NCBI GenBank assembly: GCA_963210315.1
Contig: OY723297.1
Location: 434,001 to 498,000 of the forward strand
Reading direction: 5' to 3'
DNA: 64,000 nucleotides
Source of the DNA: Rhynchopus euleeides
Lineage: Eukaryota > Euglenozoa > Diplonemea > Diplonemida > Diplonemidae
Positions 54,871 to 64,000 of the stretch are shown here, one piece after another. The position numbers and the translations under genes are program-made. Position 1 is the first letter of the stretch. Every line of letters starts with the position of its first letter. The notes under the pieces are model-generated. The model saw only the letters and a list, made by a program, of their open reading frames with translations, did not search any database and was not told the DNA's origin.

Positions 54871-56896
54871 TTCAAATATCAGCATTTTCTGGACATGTCA
54901 GTGGCCCAGCCGAAAAGAAGGTGGGGAAGGCCTTGTCACAATTCACCGGATTATCACCAGCTGTGCTTTCGGAGGCCAAAAGCCTGGGCCAGCCCGCGAG
55001 GAAGCAGAAGTTGGGAGACACAAGCGAGGCCAGAAGAGGGGGGTGGGGGCGGGGTGTGGGAGGGTTCCATTTAGTGATCTCCGCACATCCCTGGACAGCA
55101 CGGGTTCTAACGTCGCCACCCCGCAACCCCTCCCAACTCAAAGCCTCGGCTGCGAGGCTTGTGTGAATTGCCTTGGGTGTGGAGAGCTCGTGGAAGGGTG
55201 GCCGGGAAAACAAAGTGAACGTGAAACTGCAGCCCGTTTCGGACACAAAACACAACATAAAAACACCCCACCTCCCCCCCCCCCCCCACCTCAGGTGGGG
55301 GGAGATGAATGTTGGGCGCTGGCAGCATCCCACACAATATGCTGCGTATGTTGCTTCGTATGTGGGTAAGCGGGGCGGGGCTGGGGCAGGGGGGGGGCGA
55401 AGGCACTGAGCAGCCGCGCTCTGATGCGATTTCCACTGCAGCAGGCACCCCGCCGTGTGCCGCTCGACTGTGCACGGCGTACATATTAAAGGGGAGAGGA
55501 GCGTATCGGACAAAACATGCGTGAACACATCACAGCATGGCAGCACAAGGGGGGGTGTTGGAGGATCTCACACACAATGTGGGTGCCAGGTATTCACTAC
55601 AAAAACGATTTTATCACAAGAGCACCCCACAAAGAGAACACGGGAAGACAAATGTTATCCCTCGCAGTACTGTAGAAAATCATCGACGAACACCCACCTG
55701 ACGTGATGGACGGATCAGGGTTATTCGCAAATTGCAAAGGAGGAGAAACCGGGTCGGGCAGAACCTCTGAGCATATCCTGCTGAGTTGATTTTGGCAGCT
55801 TTTCACTTCTTGACAACGTGTTGCAGGGGGGTGGCATGACCAGGAGGAGCACCACGTGGTCCACTCTTGGTTGGTAACTTCGAGACCAACAAAACGACCT
55901 CCAGCCTGGTGGACGAGACGATGAATTTCTTGTGCGATATACTGAATGCCGTTCACCAAAGAGGGGCAGCTGCGCCACTGGATCAACAAGCGACGGCAAT
56001 AGAATATCACATGTGTGCCCACTGCCATTTTCGGAACGCAGGCCCTCTGTGCACACCACCCCACCCCAGTTTGATTCATGCGGTGCGGGGCATAGGGAAT
56101 AGAAGGTGGTTGTTCCTCAAGTGAGTGGGGGGAGGGGCGGGGGGGAAGACTGCAAGAGCAAACAATATGGGGCACGGCAAAGGTTGCCCCGAGAGTTCCT
56201 TTGAAACTTGATATATTCTTTGAGCTGCACCGGCGTTGTTTATGCGCACCTATGCGTGTATGGGGTTCGCCCATACGGTGTTTTGTTGTCTTCTTTGACC
56301 GTGACCCGAGACAGGCTATCGCAACTAAAAGTGAGGTTTGGCAACGAGGAACCAAGTGCCGTGGCACCGGCACCCAGTTCCCAGGTGAATGGCTTTCTCT
56401 GTTCGATTCCACCTTCCCATCCCATGCGGTGCGGCTGGCGTGTTGTGAGCTGATCCGAGCAGGCAAGCAAGCCTCGTCAATCCGCAACGGAGTGCGAACA
56501 ACAGAAGCGGGTGAGGCGCTGCCGAAGCAGATAGGGGCGTCATCATCCCCCTCGTTCCCCATTCGAGAGACAAAAGATTAGCAGAACAGCAGCACACACC
56601 GACACCGTATTTGGAGGAAGCCCCGGCAGAATCCCCGGCAGAAGCGATGGGTCTGAGGGGACGTCCAAATATCGCTCGCATTGTTCGAAATAAAAAAGAT
56701 GGCTTGCAACAAGCAGAACATATCACTCCCCTCCCCCTACTCTCCCACCCCAACACGGAGGATGGTGTAGACGCAGGGTTCTTCGGACAGGCGGGCTTCT
56801 TTCCCATTTGGCATCGCACTGGATGTCAAAGAAGGAAAGAGGGGGGTCGCCTCACGTTAACAACACGGTGGCCGAGTCAGGAATTTGACCAGGTGG

Positions 56897-56939
56897 TTGA
56901 CCAGGGGCAGGCCTGGTCAAAACCCTGGTTAGGGCACCG
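56897..56939 (+). repeat. 43-base dispersed repeat, copy 2 of the 17215 family
   Basis: 40 of 43 positions match 17215-17257. GGTGGCCGAGTCAGG at about 56871 resembles the A box of a leucine or serine tRNA, and GGTCAAAACCCTGG could be a degenerate B box. Confidence 0.6.
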
Positions 56940-58045
56940 TGAATCTGGGGGGCAAACAATAGCAGGGCCCAAAATAGCCGATCAGATCTGTGCCGCCTTC
57001 ACAACGCCGCTCACTCCGCATTTTTTTCACACATCACTCGAGAAATACAGACGGCTGGGGGTAGCCATCCTCGAATCAAAAAAACACACCCGTGGGGGGG
57101 GGGGGGGGGGCTGAACAAACCACAGTGGACGGGCAATGCAGAGAACGGGAAATACACATCGGGGCATTCTTTGAAGCCTGGCAGGAAAGCCAAAGGCAGA
57201 TTCGTGCCCCGGAACAGCTGGCACAGCTGGAATCTGTGGAAGGGAGACAAGTGCTGGAGTTGCATATGCGTGAAAATCAAGAGGCCTCGTCCGTAGAAGG
57301 GGACTCTCAGGCGCGTGCGAGGGCGGCGGGGGGGGGGGGGGGGGGGGGACAGGCGGTGATTATTTTCGTTCTTTTCGGTCATGATTAGGAAGAGCTCAGC
57401 AGGGTAGGCAGCAGGTAGGGCAGATAAGATAAGAGGGTCAAGGGAACGGGGGTTGTTTGTTTGGTGGTGGAATCATCCAGAGAGTCATTACATTCTTGTG
57501 CCTGTTGCGCCAGCAAAAAAAAGGGTATATATCCGCGGCAATAGGGCAAGCAACAACAAAGGACAAACTCGCCCGCAGCTGTGAGAGGTTTGTCCTGTGT
57601 TGCCGCACAAAATAATCGTCTTCCCCGCTCGTCTTCTTGACACCAGAGGAGCCCCCCCCCCCCTGTTTGTGGCGAATAAAAAGCAAATCAGACGGTTCTT
57701 GCCACCTCCAAAGTCGGCCCATCACCTCAGGCAAGCCTGGTCGAATAGAATCACGCTGCCGCTCCAAACAGCGGGCACCACCACACCTAGAGGCCCAGCT
57801 CAGCAGCAGCAGGCGTCAGAGGGGGGTGGGCTGGCAACCCAAGGCACAGAAACTCGGACAAACTATTCACCCACCCCCCCCCCTCTCTCCCCTCCCCTCT
57901 TCCTTCCCCCCATTTCACCCAAGCCCCTCTCTGAGCAACAGCGTCACGCGTCACACGAATATGGCACCAAACCGAATACGAAATAGCCTTTGAAAAGGAC
58001 GAAAAACGAGACCATGGACCGTCCTGGTGCCCCTGACGACCCCAT

Positions 58046-58074
58046 ATTGCGTAGTTTGTGCGTAGTGAAAAGGG
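58046..58074 (+). repeat. 29-base direct repeat, copy 1 (second at 58979-59009)
   Basis: Both copies contain ATTGCGTAGTTTGTGCG followed by TAGTG, A's and G's, in the same orientation. They flank the small gene at 58.1-58.7 kb. Beside each is a GTGCCCCTGA or TCAGGGGCAC sequence in opposite orientation. Confidence 0.65.
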
Positions 58075-58120
58075 GGGGGGGGGGGTCTCATTTTTTGATT
58101 TACTCAGCCATTCTCTGTCT

Positions 58121-58745
58121 CTATGCCGGGACCCCAAACTCAAGGAGTTCTTGCTGTTCCGGGGTCAGTGAGGGTGCAGGCGCTTCAGGTGCTGCAGGTG
58201 CTGCAGGTTCTTCAGGTGCTGCAGCGCTGGCAGCCTTCGGTGCGGGTTTCGACGCAGTCTTTGCAGGTCTCTTTGGGGGTGCCCTTTGGCGCGGTGCCTG
58301 CTTCAGCTCGTCGGGTGGAAGCATCAACGCATCATTAAGCGGTGCCTGCTTCAGCTCCTCCGGGTGGAAGCGTCAACGCATCATTAAGGAAGAAGGAAGC
58401 ACAGTTGCTACGCTTTTTTGCAGCTGCAGGAAACGACACCATACCCAACAACAATCCCCAGACCGTCGAGGGAGAGTGGGCGCCTGGATCCCGTGACACA
58501 GATCTCTAGTGCCGTTGTGATCCCCTCGGATAACGTCTCCTGGACGTTGTCAGCGGAGGTTGCCTGTGTGGCGGTGACCTCCGTATACCCCGCGGGATCC
58601 AGTGCCAGTAGCGCCTTCTTCAGCTTTTCGTCGACCCCTCGGCCGACGCTCTCCTTGATGTCAAGGGCCACCTTCAGGGTGGCACCTCGCATCGCCCTGA
58701 AGGCTGTGATCGTATCATCATTCACAATCTCGAGGGTGTTCTACG
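58121..58745 (-). CDS. Hypothetical protein, probably two exons, Lys/Ala/Pro-rich C-terminus
   Basis: The upstream part (about 58741-58445) encodes a globular-looking stretch: DDTITAFRAMRGATLKVALDIKESVGRGVDEKLKKALLALDPAGYTEV, continuing to PLSLDGLG. It ends at a plausible donor, GTATGG (58444). The downstream part (about 58357-58121) gives LPPDELKQAPRQRAPPKRPAK, then an Ala/Pro/Glu tail ending LLEFGVPA and TAG. Exact splice sites are unresolved because a 48/49-base tandem duplication covers the acceptor region. The true start is also unresolved: the upstream frame is bounded by TAG near 58744, which may be an acceptor AG for another exon. No family is recognised. The basic tail could bind nucleic acid, but that is a guess. 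Confidence 0.4.
58291..58387 (-). repeat. Tandem duplication of 48 and 49 bases
   Basis: 58291-58338 and 58339-58387 both run GCGGTGCCTGCTTCAGCTC to GCATCATTAA, differing at a few bases and by one inserted base. It repeats the coding words LPP.ELKQAP in different frames, so at most one copy is read in the gene's frame. Confidence 0.8.
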
Positions 58746-60026
58746 CGGCTCCTGGAACTCACTTCCTTCTCAGGTGTTTCTGGGCATGGGGCAACCTTGC
58801 CCAGGTGTTTCTGGAGTCCCGCCCCACATGTCGTGCGTTCTTTCGTACGGTGTATAGTGAGTTCTGGCAATAATTTTTTGCTCGGTCAGCGCAGTGCCTC
58901 CAGTCCTGTCTCAGTAGCCACACAGAAAGGGGGACCAAAAAAAACTGGGGGGGGACCAAAAAGCGAGACCCCCCCCAGATTGCGTAGTTTGTGCGTAGTG
59001 AAAAAGGGGTAAATCAGGGGCACCACATTGGAGGAGTTTTTTTTTTGTGCGGCCTGTGTGGTTGTCTTCGTCGTTTGTCTTCTTCGACCGGACATCCCCT
59101 TCTTCTGGAGACACCGATCTACACCATGAACCTCGAGCTGATGCTGGAGCTTTCGGGAGCCTCTGCGAGTGGGTGGCCACGTTTTCTTTGGTGGACGCAC
59201 CCAAAAGAAAATAAAGAAGCAGAAAAAACCCGAAAAGAGGTCGAGGCACCCGCTCCACTCCAGCACCATGGGGCTGAGGTTCACGGATCACACAGGTGAG
59301 GATCAGTCCTCTGTGAGGCGCTTATCCTGAAGACGTACCAGTTCCCCGGTCGGTCTCCAGAAACTCGGGCCGCGTCTGGCGCTGTATCGCCTCGGCGGGG
59401 CTGTCGTCCCTTACAGTCTTTTCTGTACGAGGTTTTCCACAGGCTGCACACCTGCCCCGCGGCTGTGTGGCAGTCTTCGCGGAGTGCAATGCGAAGGTCT
59501 GGCCTGACGTGGTGTGACTATTTAGACTCCAGGTGTCTCCACCCATCCTGGTCTGGGGAGCCTCGGTACCCAAGCAGTTTTCGGTCATGCCCTGGACCAC
59601 GGCCGTGCTAGACTCCTGGTGCAGGCACCCGTCATGGTCCGGGGACGGCCCCCCCAGGCAGTTTAACGTCTTACCCAGGACTTGGAAGGAGTAAGGTATA
59701 CAAATATGGTGGGCGTGTGTGTGGTGGGGGGGGGGGGGGGGGGTGGGTCGGGGGGTGGGGGGACTGATGCAACAAAGTGGAGGGCGCAGCATCAGAGAGG
59801 GTTCGCTCGGTGCAACCTACACGAAACATAAAGGCTGGCGGGGGAGGGGTTTTTTTTCGCGGACACGGTTCGACACGTAGTGAAGTCCCCAGTATACCCG
59901 CAACGTAAACGAGATCACCAGTGATCTCGTTTTTTTCCCTCCTTTTCTTTGACGAGTCAGCCCTCGAGGGATGTCACTGAAGGCCGGTACCAGCCAACAC
60001 AACACAACACAACCACAACTGACATA
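58746..60026. other. Intergenic region with a weak minus-strand open frame
   Basis: On the minus strand 59700-59322 encodes a coding-like peptide (GKTLNCLGG, CAACGKPRTEKT, SPAEAIQRQTRPEFLETDRG) after a possible acceptor, CTTCCAAG. There is no supported start, and internal similarity suggests repeats. I list it as possible exon sequence only. The interval also has the second copy of the 58046 repeat (58979-59009), a dispersed repeat at 59779-59833 and a G run at 59727. Confidence 0.3.
59779..59833 (+). repeat. Dispersed repeat of about 50 bases (also 39585-39620 minus, 38616-38650 plus)
   Basis: The shared core is GTGCAACCTACAC followed by AAACATAAAG; this copy and 39585 also share GCATCAGA and GGGTTCGCTCGG. 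Three copies in one window, none coding. Confidence 0.55.
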
Positions 60027-60371
60027 CCGTATACGTAAATATTATGGAACGTAAATATTATGGAACGGGCCCATTTTTGGCCGGTCCGTTCCATAATATT
60101 TACGTTCCATAATATTTACAGGGCCAGTTGGGGACTCGGTGGTGAGGACGGCTTGCGTCAGGAATCGCGCGAAAAGTGCACGAGTAGGTCCCGTCAGGGA
60201 CTCTGTATGCCGTCCGATCACCTGGTCCAAGTCCCCGAGTCGCAGAAAGCCCTGTAAATATTATGGAACGAAAAAAATCTGGAACGCCAACCCACCAGCG
60301 TTCCAAAATATTTACGTTCCATAATATTTACGTTCCATAATATTTACGTTCCAAAATATTTACGTATACGG
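60027..60371. mobile_element. 345-bp MITE with CCGTATACG ends and TA target duplication
   Basis: The element begins CCGTATACGTAAATATTATGG and ends with its inverse, flanked by TA on each side (60025-60026 and 60372-60373), as for Tc1/mariner-type MITEs. The subterminal unit GTTCCATAATATTTAC is repeated several times in both arms. The GC-richer centre (60115-60255) is non-coding. A solo arm of the same family lies at 28057-28111. Confidence 0.85.
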
Positions 60372-60373
60372 TA

Positions 60374-61277
60374 ATTCATAATGGAAAGGTAGCCGTGTGT
60401 ACAAACTGAAGAATCACTCGAATTACTTCCACTTCGATCCGTGTCGGCTCACACAAAACAAGATTTCCCAAAAAAAATCCCAAAAAAGACATGGCTTGGG
60501 GAGGGGATGGAGCGTCTTGAGAAAGGTGCAAACAGTGCAACAGGCAAAGCCTTTCAGATAAAACCACGGGTACACACGCCACCCCTCGGGAGGGGAGTGG
60601 GTGGAGGTGGAGTGGGGTGGCACACATCAATAGTAAGGGTATTTCGGACCATGGCCCTCCGAACACACCTTGACGCAGGTGTGTTCGAAAGGAAGGAATT
60701 GCCTTCGTATGATCTCAGATCAACGACTCCTGCCGTCTGCACACTCCCCACACCCCCCACCACACACACACACGTGAATCTTTTTTGGAAAGCATTGGTG
60801 GCACCTGGTAGGTTAGGCTAGCAGCCCACTCTTCAAGCCATATGTAAGCACGACGCACTCACACACAATACGCTACTTGGGCAAGCTCCGTACTTCACGG
60901 CACACACACCCGTAACCTTTGGGCACACATAGTGCAAATCACTATGTGTGGAAGACGGGGTCTGAAGACGGGATTACGACATTCCCTCAGAAAATCTGGA
61001 CCACACACACACAGGGGTGGCATGAAGCCACGGGAGCTCTTGTGACACAGGACATGCCACGGGAGGAATTTTGCGGGCTTCCTGAATGGCGGTGCGTTGG
61101 CTCCACACACTCACCCGGGTGAAGGGTCGGCCTGGGTAGGCCTCCGGTGGAATAACAAGACGCGAACACACACACACAGAGACCCCTGTGTGCGTGTCGC
61201 CTCCGCGAGTAGCACAGCTGTGCGGAGAACCTGCAACATGATTTGACACCGCAGCGCATGGGATGAAGGAGCGATCA
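60374..61277. other. Intergenic region
   Basis: No gene is supported. It contains copy 2 of the 39687 repeat (60761-60840) and CA tracts near 60765 and 61004. The part next to 61277 may be 3' sequence of the neighbouring minus-strand gene. Confidence 0.45.
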
Positions 61278-63136
61278 TCATCTCCGTGCAGCGCAACACA
61301 CGCACCACCCCGCCCCCGCCAGCGTGCCGCATGGCCTGGGGGAGGGCCTGGCCCCGTCAGGTTTTCCGCAAGTCGTCAGTGGAGGTGAGGTGGCACGTCG
61401 TCGTTCAGCCCAGGGAGATGCCCTGTCTCGAGGTCGAGGGGCATGGACTCTGTCGACACGTGGTGTTTGTGCATATGCGCTGTCGAACCGGGGCTCCACT
61501 GGCGCGACGGGGGACGCGAGGGGATCGATGCTGGCGACAGCGTCGTCTGCCGCGGCGTCTCCCCGACCTCCGAAGGAGCAAGCCGGGGCGACGTCTCGAG
61601 GTATCTGAAAAAGGTGGGTGGGTTGTGTGTGCCGCATACGCTGTGCAGAGAAAGGGCGCAGCCCCAACACAGAAAAGAAAGACGCCATACTGAGCGAACA
61701 CTGCCAACGAGTCTTCTTTGCTGAGCCGCGCTGCGCCATCGCACTCCGTCACCACCGAAGCGACAGTGATGCTGAGTTCAGGGATGACCTTTGTCGCCGG
61801 CTGCTTCGGGGGCGGCGAGTTGTTATGCCGCTTCGTTGCCCGGATGAATGTGTCGGCTTGCAGCATAGGCGCCGTCTCCTGCGGGTCCGGGTTGGACTGC
61901 CCCTCCCAGGCAGACGTCCCTTCAGACTCAGCACCCGCGCTATCCAGCGACAGGTTGCTGCTCGTGTCGGTGTGCCGCGAGGAGAAGAAGTTCTGCTTCA
62001 CATCAGAGAATGCGACAGGCAGATTCGCGATAATGTTGCTCAGCGTCTCCTGAGCTTCTTGAAAGGCAACCTCGACCTGCACAGGGCGGGGGGGGGGGGG
62101 GGACATGAAAAAACATGACAAACATGCCATAGGCTGCTACACAATACAACGCCAAGACACACCACACCTCCTCAAGAATTCCACAGCATAACGGAACACC
62201 TTTTCCCCCATTTGTTTTGCCCCAACCCCACCTTTCCCCTCCCCTTGACCGCACAGCCCATGCACACACCTGGTTGATGAGGTAGCCCCTCTCCTTCACC
62301 CACTTGGCAAACTTCCGGATGTCGTTCCTGTGGTTGAGGCTCCCCTGGATACAGGTCGCATAGATGCGGGCCTTCTGCCTCTTCGAGATCCGGCGCCACC
62401 TGTTCTGGTGAGGCCACGGCACCCCGAGCTCCTGCGAGCAGACCGCTTGGGAGGTATCGAGCGTGACGATGAGCGAGTCCAGCGACTCCTTCACAGCCTC
62501 CACATCGCGGACGAAGATTCCCTCCTCCCCCCGAACCCACTCGTTGAGCACGGCGGAGTTCCGCGCGGAATCCGGGCCCCGCAGCAGCGACGTTGTCATC
62601 TTGACGACCTTCGCGGCAACCCTGCCCCTCTGCTGCACAGACAGCTTCTTCCACTCCTGCGGGCCGGGCCACAGATCCTCATGTGCGGAATAGTTTGCAA
62701 TCGGATGCGCCTCTTCGGTGTTAAGCACCGCAGGCGAGTACACACCCCCTTCACGGTGGGCACGGGGCTTGCCTTTGTTCTCGCGGATCATGAGGCACAT
62801 CCCGATGGCAACGCATGTCACGACCCCCGCCAGCACGCCCAGCCTGCAGGCAGTGCTGCGGGTGCAGTGGGTGATGGCGTTGGAGTCGCTGCTGTCATCA
62901 GGTGAGGGGGTGTCGGGCGATTCGGTGTTGTTGTGATCCGACAGGGAGGGCACAAGCCACGCGGCGTATGCTGCTGAGTCCTCGGTGTCGGCGGTGTCAG
63001 GGGAGAGGGCGGACAGGCGTGCGGCATCCCCGTGGGGTGCGGCACCGCTGTCTCCGCTGCCTACGCCTGCAACCTGCAGGCATGCTGCGGCGCAAAGCAC
63101 CGCGGCCCGGAACAGCATCCCCGGGCCCCTGCGCAT
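61278..63136 (-). CDS. Single-pass membrane protein, three predicted exons
   Basis: Exon 1 (63136-62270) encodes a signal peptide, a short acidic Ser/Thr-rich ectodomain with an N-glycosylation site (NNT at 69-71), a membrane segment at about 98-117 (LGVLAGVVTCVAIGMCLMI) and a basic, helical cytoplasmic part. An intron 62269-62077 starts GTGTGTGCA and ends with a C-run and GTGCAG, joining in phase 0 to exon 2 (VEVAFQEAQETLSNIIANLP). A second intron, about 61701-61605 (GTGTTC...TTTTTCAG, phase 0), would join exon 3 (IPRDVAPACSFGGRGD), ending TGA at 61278. That gives about 522 residues. Intron 1 is well supported; intron 2's donor is less certain. A possible acceptor (GCGCAG) between Met1 and Met7 means translation may start at Met7 (63118). 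No family is recognised. Confidence 0.65.
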
Positions 63137-64000
63137 TACCCGCGGTGAACGCGCAGCCCGGCAGTGTGGGGGGTGGGGGTGGGGGGGAGTGTGTGTGTGT
63201 GTGCGGAGGTGCGTATGGCAGGTGGCCTGCCTGTGTCAGGGGGGTGGGGTGGGGTGGGGTGGGGGCACACAGTGGCACAGTGTGGTGGGCCTGTGCTGGG
63301 GGTGGAGGGGTGGGTTGTGGTGTGGATCAGAGGGTAAACTGGACAACACGTGGCAGACGCATGTCGCTCGAGGAAACGGGTCTGGGAAATGGGGTGGGGG
63401 ATTTTCGCTCGGTGTGGCCTGCGCTCGACAATAGCATTTAACGTGTGTTTGTAAACCGATTGTGCTGGCCTCCGTTGCTGTCCGCCGCCCGCGGGGGGCG
63501 TGGAGGGCCGATGTCACAGCAGAGGGGCGTGCAGCGAGGGGCGGCAGACACCTCTAAAGAGAAAAATAGGTTCGGCCGAAATCCCAACCCCCGCTGTACG
63601 CCTGCCTCGGTTCACCACACGGCAAGGCAAGACCTTTTGTAAAGGTGGGGGTGAGGGAGAGAGAGAGAGAACAGCGCACAGAGCTATCAAACAACTTGGA
63701 CTCGGAGGTGTCGCTATTGCCTGCTTGTGTATATGTGCAGGATACCATACCCTGACACAAGTCTTTCTTTCGTGCGAAAAAAACCCGCACTGTTCATCCA
63801 CAAAACCCCACACACCCCCATAGAAGGGATACACGCCATGGCACAACACTCACCCTAACCCCCCCCCCTCTCCTCCCCCTCTCCACACACACCCCTTCCT
63901 CCCCATGAATACAACAGTACAAACACTGAAGAGTACAGACACACCCCGCCCCCCTCCGCATCATTGTCCCGGGGGAGGCTGGGTCCTCCTGGGAAGTGAT
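63137..64000. other. Upstream flank of the last gene
   Basis: A C- and CA-rich tract on the minus strand (about 63170-63205) precedes the gene and fits a splice-acceptor pyrimidine tract. The rest is G/T-rich low-complexity sequence with a GA tract at 63656. No gene is supported. Confidence 0.45.

Larger units (their letters stand above)
53301..58045. other. 4.7-kb gene-poor region between the THADA-like gene and the next gene
   Basis: It holds G or C runs (53409, 53652, 54569, 55268, 57097, 57329), GA/CT tracts (53563), a LINE-tail-like copy (54090-54175, minus), a local duplication (54653-54870) and the second copy of the 17215 repeat (56897). A plus-strand stretch at 57111-57320 has a helical, coding-like composition (GAFFEAWQESQRQIRAPEQL) but no start, partner or family, so no gene is called. 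Confidence 0.45.

Noticed and set aside
57111-57388. Plus-strand helical peptide (GAFFEAWQESQRQIRAPEQL)
   Set aside because: It is short, lies between two G runs, has no start or splice context and no family, and opposes the direction of all host genes. It could still be an exon.
59322-59792. Minus-strand open frame as a complete gene
   Set aside because: The first third is Pro/His-rich read-out of low-complexity sequence; only the later part is coding-like and no start or partner exon was found.

Overview
The window looks like nuclear DNA of a microbial eukaryote. It is GC-rich, with long intergenic stretches full of homopolymer G/C tracts, CA/GA microsatellites and small repeats. It has long intronless or intron-poor genes, TTAGGG-type telomere-like repeats, and a non-LTR retrotransposon of the ingi/L1Tc type (APE endonuclease, reverse transcriptase, RNase H, and a 2A motif ahead of the endonuclease). 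All six supported host genes lie on the minus strand, and several have a polypyrimidine tract plus AG just upstream of the start codon. Together this suggests Euglenozoa, perhaps a diplonemid-like protist with spliced-leader trans-splicing. That placement is inference; no rRNA or spliced-leader gene is visible.

Layout. 0.5-6.5 kb: one apparently intact LINE on the minus strand. Its ORF1 and ORF2 are in the same frame, separated by one TGA, with a GDIEQNPGP 2A motif just after it. 6.8-9.4 kb: two short elements with inverted ends and a block of hairpins and GTCGAC-containing repeats. 10.5-12.5 kb: a secreted protein with two 140-residue Cys-rich repeats and a Pro/Thr linker. 12.5-18.9 kb: no convincing gene. 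18.9-19.4 kb: a small type I membrane protein. 20.6-22.9 kb: a truncated retroelement fragment with an RNase H domain and two SINE-like elements that carry the LINE's first 70 bases and end in (CA)n. 22.9-32.1 kb: gene-free, with MITE-like palindromes and dispersed repeats. 32.1-38.4 kb: a 6.2-kb mirror-image structure made largely of degenerate telomere-like satellite, with inverted edges and a nested 1.2-kb foldback element. 40.1-43.5 kb: a second large element with inverted ends and satellite-like arms.

43.9-63.1 kb is the main gene region, all minus strand: a PHO80-type cyclin, a full-length THADA/Trm732 homologue (tRNA 2'-O-methylation partner), a poorly resolved small gene with a Lys/Ala/Pro tail, and a single-pass membrane protein with two predicted introns. 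The shared strand is what a directional, polycistronic gene cluster would give. The products do not form an obvious single pathway.

The most notable observations are the LINE's in-frame stop followed by a 2A motif, and the mirrored telomere-like satellite. No LTR retroelement, virus-like element, CRISPR array, rRNA or confident tRNA was recognised.
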